Origin: Roseococcus sp.
GTDB lineage: Bacteria > Pseudomonadota > Alphaproteobacteria > Acetobacterales > Acetobacteraceae
DNA length: 64,000 bases
Assembly (NCBI GenBank): GCA_026414745.1
Contig: JAOAIK010000029.1
Span: 1 to 64,000, forward strand
Reading direction: 5' to 3'
The position numbers and the translations under genes were made by a program. Under the pieces are notes generated by a model. It saw nothing but the letters and a program-made list of their open reading frames with translations, was not told the DNA's origin and made no database searches. This document shows, one piece after another, positions 59,936 to 64,000 of this stretch (the first letter of the stretch is position 1; each line of letters begins with the position of its first letter).

Positions 59936-62203
59936 ATGGACGGGCTTCCTGGCCGCGAGGCGCTGGCGGCGGCGCTCGCTGACATGGCCGCGGGTCAGCC
60001 GGCCCGTGCCCTGCCGACCCTGCGGGCCCTGGTCGAGGCCGCGCCCGAGGATGCGGTGCTGCAGCTCAACCTGGGCATGGCGCTGATGGATGCGGGCCAC
60101 CTCTCGGAGGCCGAGGCGCCGCTGCTGGCCGCCGCCCAGGCTGCGCCACGGCATCCCGAACCCTGCTTCCGGCTTGCGCGGCTGCGGCACCTGCGTGGCG
60201 ATACGCCGACCGCGGAAACGCTCTACCGGGCCGCGCTGGCCCGGGCCCCGGGCCATGTCGCCGCCCTTGCCGGGCTGGCCGAGGTGGCGCGCAGCCTGGG
60301 CCGGCCGGAGGAGGCCGCCTCTCTGCTGCGCGAGGCGCTGCTGCACGCGCCGCAGGATGCGGGCCTGCGCTTGGCGCTGGCGCGCGCCCTGGTCCATTCG
60401 GGCGAGGCGGCGGCAGCCCTCGAGGAGCTCGCCGAACCGTTGCGCCGTGGCGGCCCGGCCGGCCGGCTCGGTGCGGTCTGGGCCGAGGCCCTGCGTGCGC
60501 GGCACGGCAGCGAGCGGGCCTGCGCGCTGGCGAGGGAGCAGGCGCAGGCCCATCCGCTGTGCGCCGCGCGCGCGGCCGGCCTCGCGGTGCTGTGCGAGGC
60601 CGAGGGACGCGGCGCAGCCGCCCTTTCCGCCTGGCGCGCCGCCGAGGCGCTGGCCCCGGAAGATCCGGACATTCTCGCCGGTCTCGCCCAGTCCCTGGCG
60701 CGCCATCGCGATCATGCCGCGGCTCTCGACGCCTTCGACCGCGCCATCGCCCTCGCGCCCGATGAGCCGGCGCTGCGCCTGGGGCGCGGCGAGCAACTCT
60801 GGCGGCTGCACCGGCTCTCCGAGGCGGCGGACGCGCTGCGCGCTGCTCTCAGGGATTTCGGGCCCGACGAGCGCACCCGCGCCACCCTCGCCCTTGTGCT
60901 GGTCTCGCAGGGCCTGCAGGACGAGGCGATGGCGGAGGCGGAGGCCGCGGGGGGCGAGAATGCGCTGCTCCTCGGCCTGACCAGCGTCGGCCCCTACCAC
61001 CCGGAAGCCGGTCGCGCCGAGGTGCTCGCCGCACGCGCGCGCGCCCTTCACCAGCGCCTCTCGGAAGGGCTGCTTCCCTACACGGCGCCGCCGCCGCGCG
61101 CGGAGGGGCGGCTGCGCCTTGGCCTTATCTCGGCCCATTTCGGCAAGCACCCCGTCGGGTGGCTCACGGTGGCGGGCATCGAGCACTTGCCGAGGGAGCA
61201 GTTCGAGGTTCATGTCTTCAGCCTGGGCGACCGCCCGGGCGAGATCGCTGCCCGCTTTCGTGCCCGCGCCGATGCCTGGCACCTCGTCGAACCCGGCACG
61301 CCCGACGCCATGCTGCTCGAGCGGCTGCGCGGGGCGGAGCTCGATATCCTGATCGAGCTCGGGGGGCATGGGCAGGGCGGGCGCGCGCGGCTGCTGCGTC
61401 ATCGGGCGGCCCCTGTGCAGATCAAGTGGGTGGGCTCCCAGGCTGCCAGCACCGGCACGCCGAACATCGATTGGATGCTGACCGACCGCTGGGAGACGCC
61501 CGAGGGATTCGAGCCCTACTACACCGAGCGGCTCCTGCGCATGCCGGACGGCTACGTGTGCTACTCGCCGCCACCGGCCGCGCCGCCGGTCGCGCCCAGC
61601 CCGGCCGGCTTCTCGGGCGCCGTCACCTTCGGCTGCTACAACAATCTCGCCAAGGTCACGCCGCGCGTGCTGGCGGCCTGGGCGCGCATCCTGGACGCGC
61701 TGCCCGAGGCGCGGCTCGTGCTGCGCACCCACGCGCTGGGCGATGGGCCGACGCGCGAGGGCTTCACGGCCCGGGCGCGCGCCGCGGGGCTCGACCTCGC
61801 GCGGGTGGAGATGCACGGGGCGGTGCCGCACGACCAGCTCCTCGCCGCCTATGGCGAGATCGACATCTCGCTCGATCCCTTCCCCTACACGGGCGGCCTG
61901 ACCGTCTGCGAATCCCTGTGGATGGGCGTGCCCGTGCTCACCCTCGTCGGCAGCTCCTTCGCTGGGCGGCACGCCTTTTCCCATCTGTCGAATGTCGGTC
62001 TGGCGGACTGGGCGGTGTTCTCGGAGGAAGCCTATGTGAGCGAGGCCATCCGCCGGGCCCGCGACATCCCGGCGCTGGCGGCGCTGCGCGCGGGGATGCG
62101 CGCGCGCGTCGCGGCTTCGCCGCTCTGCGACGGGCCACGCTTCGGCGCGCATCTCGCCGCGGTGCTGCGCGAGGCCTGGGAGCGGCGCGACCGGCCGGCT
62201 TGA
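59936..62203 (+). CDS. TPR-GT41 protein O-glycosyltransferase (SPINDLY/OGT type)
   Basis: A 755-residue protein: N-terminal TPR array (residues about 10-370), then the two-part GT41 catalytic domain. Conserved features: LRLGLISAHFGKHPVGW with the active-site His, DILIELGGHGQGGRARLL, RAAPVQIKWVGSQASTG-type stretch, the nucleotide-sugar Lys in FGCYNNLAKVTP (about residue 570), and LDPFPYTGGLTVCESLWMGVPVLT. The last has Glu where human OGT has Asp, as in plant SPINDLY. Only 1 bp separates it from the TPR-methyltransferase gene. By position it is a candidate flagellin O-glycosyltransferase, like FlmG of Caulobacter in plan. Donor sugar unknown. Confidence 0.87.
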   Translation: MDGLPGREALAAALADMAAGQPARALPTLRALVEAAPEDAVLQLNLGMALMDAGHLSEAEAPLLAAAQAAPRHPEPCFRLARLRHLRGDTPTAETLYRAALARAPGHVAALAGLAEVARSLGRPEEAASLLREALLHAPQDAGLRLALARALVHSGEAAAALEELAEPLRRGGPAGRLGAVWAEALRARHGSERACALAREQAQAHPLCAARAAGLAVLCEAEGRGAAALSAWRAAEALAPEDPDILAGLAQSLARHRDHAAALDAFDRAIALAPDEPALRLGRGEQLWRLHRLSEAADALRAALRDFGPDERTRATLALVLVSQGLQDEAMAEAEAAGGENALLLGLTSVGPYHPEAGRAEVLAARARALHQRLSEGLLPYTAPPPRAEGRLRLGLISAHFGKHPVGWLTVAGIEHLPREQFEVHVFSLGDRPGEIAARFRARADAWHLVEPGTPDAMLLERLRGAELDILIELGGHGQGGRARLLRHRAAPVQIKWVGSQAASTGTPNIDWMLTDRWETPEGFEPYYTERLLRMPDGYVCYSPPPAAPPVAPSPAGFSGAVTFGCYNNLAKVTPRVLAAWARILDALPEARLVLRTHALGDGPTREGFTARARAAGLDLARVEMHGAVPHDQLLAAYGEIDISLDPFPYTGGLTVCESLWMGVPVLTLVGSSFAGRHAFSHLSNVGLADWAVFSEEAYVSEAIRRARDIPALAALRAGMRARVAASPLCDGPRFGAHLAAVLREAWERRDRPA

Positions 62204-62234
62204 CCGAGGGTCGCGCCGCGCGCACCAAGCGGGC

Positions 62235-62984
62235 ATGAGCCATCGCACCGCCATCGCCAGCCATCGCGGCGGCGCCTTCCTCTGGCCCGAGAACAGCCTT
62301 TCCGCCATTCGCGCCGCCTGCGCCCTGGCGGCCGAGCAGGTCGAGATCGACATCCACGCCAGTGCCGACGGCGAACCGGTCGTGATGCACGACGCGACGC
62401 TCGACCGCATGACCGATGGCCAGGGGCCGGTGCGCGCCCTGTCCTGGGAGGCGATCGCGCGCCTTAGGGTGCGCGGCACGGGGGGCGAGCCGGTGCCGCA
62501 TCTGAGCGAGGCGCTTGGGCTGGTCGCTGCCGCCGGCCGGGTGCTGCGCCTCGAAATCAAGGCCGACGGCTCGGGCACGCCCTATCCGGGTCTCGTCCGG
62601 CGCAGCCTCGCCGTCCTGGATGCCGCAGGCTGGCGCGCCCGCACCGTGCTGATGAGCTTCGAGCCCGCCACGGTGGCCGAGGCGGCCGAGGCGGGCGGCT
62701 TCGACCAGGTCGTCTGGCTCGCCGATGGCCGGCGGCTGCGGGGCATGCGCCCGCGCGACCTGATCGCCCAGTGCCGTGCCTGCGGCGCGAGCGAGCTCGG
62801 CGTGCACGAGGCCCTGGCGAGCGAGGCGCTGCGCGATGCCCTGCGCGCGGAGGGGCTGCGCCTGTCGGTCTGGGCGGCGAATCACGTCCCGAGCATCGTC
62901 CGCGCCCTGCGCCTCGGCGTGGACGCCCTGGCGACGGATGATCCGCCGCTCGCGCTCCGCCTGCGGGAAACCGGGCCCGGCTGA
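62235..62984 (+). CDS. ugpQ: Glycerophosphodiester phosphodiesterase
   Basis: Hydrolyses glycerophosphodiesters to glycerol-3-phosphate and an alcohol (249 residues, cytoplasmic). Catalytic and metal residues are present: SHRGGAFLWPENS (His, Glu), VEIDIHAS (metal Glu/Asp), MHDATLDRMTDG (second His) and LRLEIKAD (third metal Glu), ending in WAAN and ATDDP. TIM-barrel family length is normal. Not evidently linked to the flagellin genes; 31 bp separate them. Confidence 0.92.
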   Translation: MSHRTAIASHRGGAFLWPENSLSAIRAACALAAEQVEIDIHASADGEPVVMHDATLDRMTDGQGPVRALSWEAIARLRVRGTGGEPVPHLSEALGLVAAAGRVLRLEIKADGSGTPYPGLVRRSLAVLDAAGWRARTVLMSFEPATVAEAAEAGGFDQVVWLADGRRLRGMRPRDLIAQCRACGASELGVHEALASEALRDALRAEGLRLSVWAANHVPSIVRALRLGVDALATDDPPLALRLRETGPG

Positions 62985-63036
62985 GGGCGTTCCGGGGCTG
63001 GAGGCTTTCCGCTAGCCTTGCCGCGGGAGGAACCAG

Positions 63037-64000
63037 ATGCCTGGCAACAACCCGCTACCCCTGCTCGATTTCGGCCTGGGTCCCGAGATCGACGCGCTGC
63101 GCGACACGGTGCGCGCCTTCGCTGCCGAGCGGATCGCGCCGCTGGCCGCCGAGATCGACCGGACCGACGAGTTCCCCCGCCATCTCTGGCCCGAGCTCGG
63201 CGCGCTCGGCCTGCACGGCATCACCGTGGCGGAGGAGCGTGGCGGCGCAGGGCTCGGCTATCTGGCGCATTGCGTGGCCATGGAGGAGGTGAGCCGCGCC
63301 TCGGCGAGCGTCGGTCTCAGCTACGGCGCGCATTCCAACCTCTGCGTCAACCAGATCGAGCGCCACGGCACCCCGGCGCAGAAGGCCCGCTACCTGCCGA
63401 GGCTCATCAGCGGGGAGCATCTCGGCGCGCTGGCGATGAGCGAGCCCGGCGCGGGCAGCGACGTCGTCTCCATGAAGCTGCGCGCCGAGAAGCGCGGCGA
63501 CCGCTACCTGCTCAATGGCACGAAGCTCTGGATCACCAACGCCCAATACGCCGAGGTGATCGTCGTCTACGCCAAGACGGCGCCGGAGGCCGGACCCAGG
63601 GGCATCACCGCCTTCATCGTCGAGCGCGGATTCAAGGGGTTCCGCCCCGCGCAGAAGCTCGACAAGCTCGGCATGCGCGGCTCCCCCACCTCGGAGCTCG
63701 TCTTCGAGGACTGCGAGGTGCCGGAGGAGAACGTGCTCGGCGAGGTGAACGGCGGCGTGCGCGTGCTGATGTCGGGCCTCGACTACGAGCGCGCGGTGCT
63801 CGCCGCGGGGCCGCTTGGGATCATGCAGGCCTGCCTCGACGTGGTGGTGCCCTATATCCACGAGCGCAAGCAGTTCGGCCAGCCGATCGGCGAGTTCCAG
63901 TTCATCCAGGGCAAGGTCGCGGACATGTACACGCGCCTCAACGCCGCGCGCGCCTACGTTTATGCCGTCGCCCGTGCCTGCGACGCCGGGAAGACGACGC
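63037..64000 (+). CDS. ivd: Isovaleryl-CoA dehydrogenase, partial at right edge
   Basis: FAD-dependent acyl-CoA dehydrogenase cut by the window end after 321 codons. The start (GGGAGG site, ATG at 63037) yields [24 protein letters not shown]. The FAD/substrate stretches [15 protein letters not shown] and [12 protein letters not shown] are intact, followed by [23 protein letters not shown], which is the isovaleryl-CoA type. [17 protein letters not shown] also fits that subfamily, and the catalytic Glu region ([13 protein letters not shown]) agrees with it. This gene usually opens a leucine-degradation operon, which would continue to the right. Confidence 0.92.
   Translation, partial: MPGNNPLPLLDFGLGPEIDALRDTVRAFAAERIAPLAAEIDRTDEFPRHLWPELGALGLHGITVAEERGGAGLGYLAHCVAMEEVSRASASVGLSYGAHSNLCVNQIERHGTPAQKARYLPRLISGEHLGALAMSEPGAGSDVVSMKLRAEKRGDRYLLNGTKLWITNAQYAEVIVVYAKTAPEAGPRGITAFIVERGFKGFRPAQKLDKLGMRGSPTSELVFEDCEVPEENVLGEVNGGVRVLMSGLDYERAVLAAGPLGIMQACLDVVVPYIHERKQFGQPIGEFQFIQGKVADMYTRLNAARAYVYAVARACDAGKTT

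Overview
The window is GC-rich (roughly 70%) bacterial chromosome. Gene content and order point to an alphaproteobacterium, most likely Rhodospirillales/Acetobacteraceae. The supports are the tig-clpP-clpX-lon-hupB block, a 14-gene nuo operon running on into birA-coaX-rnj-DUF1467, the tolC-popZ-valS order, and FlaF beside a flagellin. A spheroidene-pathway methyltransferase (CrtF) suggests an anoxygenic phototroph, although no other photosynthesis gene lies in the window. The family-level placement is inference.

Layout. 1-2986: right end of an integrative genomic island. It holds a tyrosine integrase with its full catalytic set, an unrecognised ORF, an AlpA/excisionase-like HTH protein, a possible 30-residue peptide, four 11-bp repeats at the integrase start, and a displaced 3' half of tRNA-Lys(UUU) marking the junction with the chromosome. 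2984-9790: a PhaC-like DUF3141 protein overlapping acetate kinase, crtF, tRNA-Val(GAC), an orphan tricarboxylate-binding protein and two tiny overlapping ORFs. 10058-24899: transport and catabolism: a TRAP transporter (dctPQM), a Bcr/CflA MFS exporter, a cupin, a single-chain ThDP enzyme, a LiuC-like hydratase, a nucleoside deoxyribosyltransferase-like protein, an arylformamidase-like hydrolase, a branched-chain-amino-acid-type ABC transporter and a DUF1643 protein.

24963-32050: tRNA-Leu, trigger factor, ClpP, ClpX, Lon and HU, then tRNA-Val(TAC) and tRNA-Asp. This is the cell's protein quality-control cluster. 32243-49801: complex I nuoA-N, nearly all genes touching or overlapping, followed by biotin ligase, type III pantothenate kinase, an RNase J-type nuclease and a small membrane protein. 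49866-56304: TolC, a PopZ-family polar organiser, ValS and IlvD.

56376-62203: the most interesting region. A compact flagellin locus carries a SAM-fold protein, a flagellin whose start codon lies in a possible hairpin, a possible 46-residue ORF, FlaF, a TPR-methyltransferase fusion and a TPR-GT41 (SPINDLY/OGT-type) protein glycosyltransferase. The arrangement suggests a dedicated flagellin modification system (O-glycosylation plus methylation). The window closes with a glycerophosphodiester phosphodiesterase and the start of an isovaleryl-CoA dehydrogenase cut by the right edge. Four intact tRNA genes and one tRNA fragment were found; no rRNA, CRISPR array or insertion sequence was seen.
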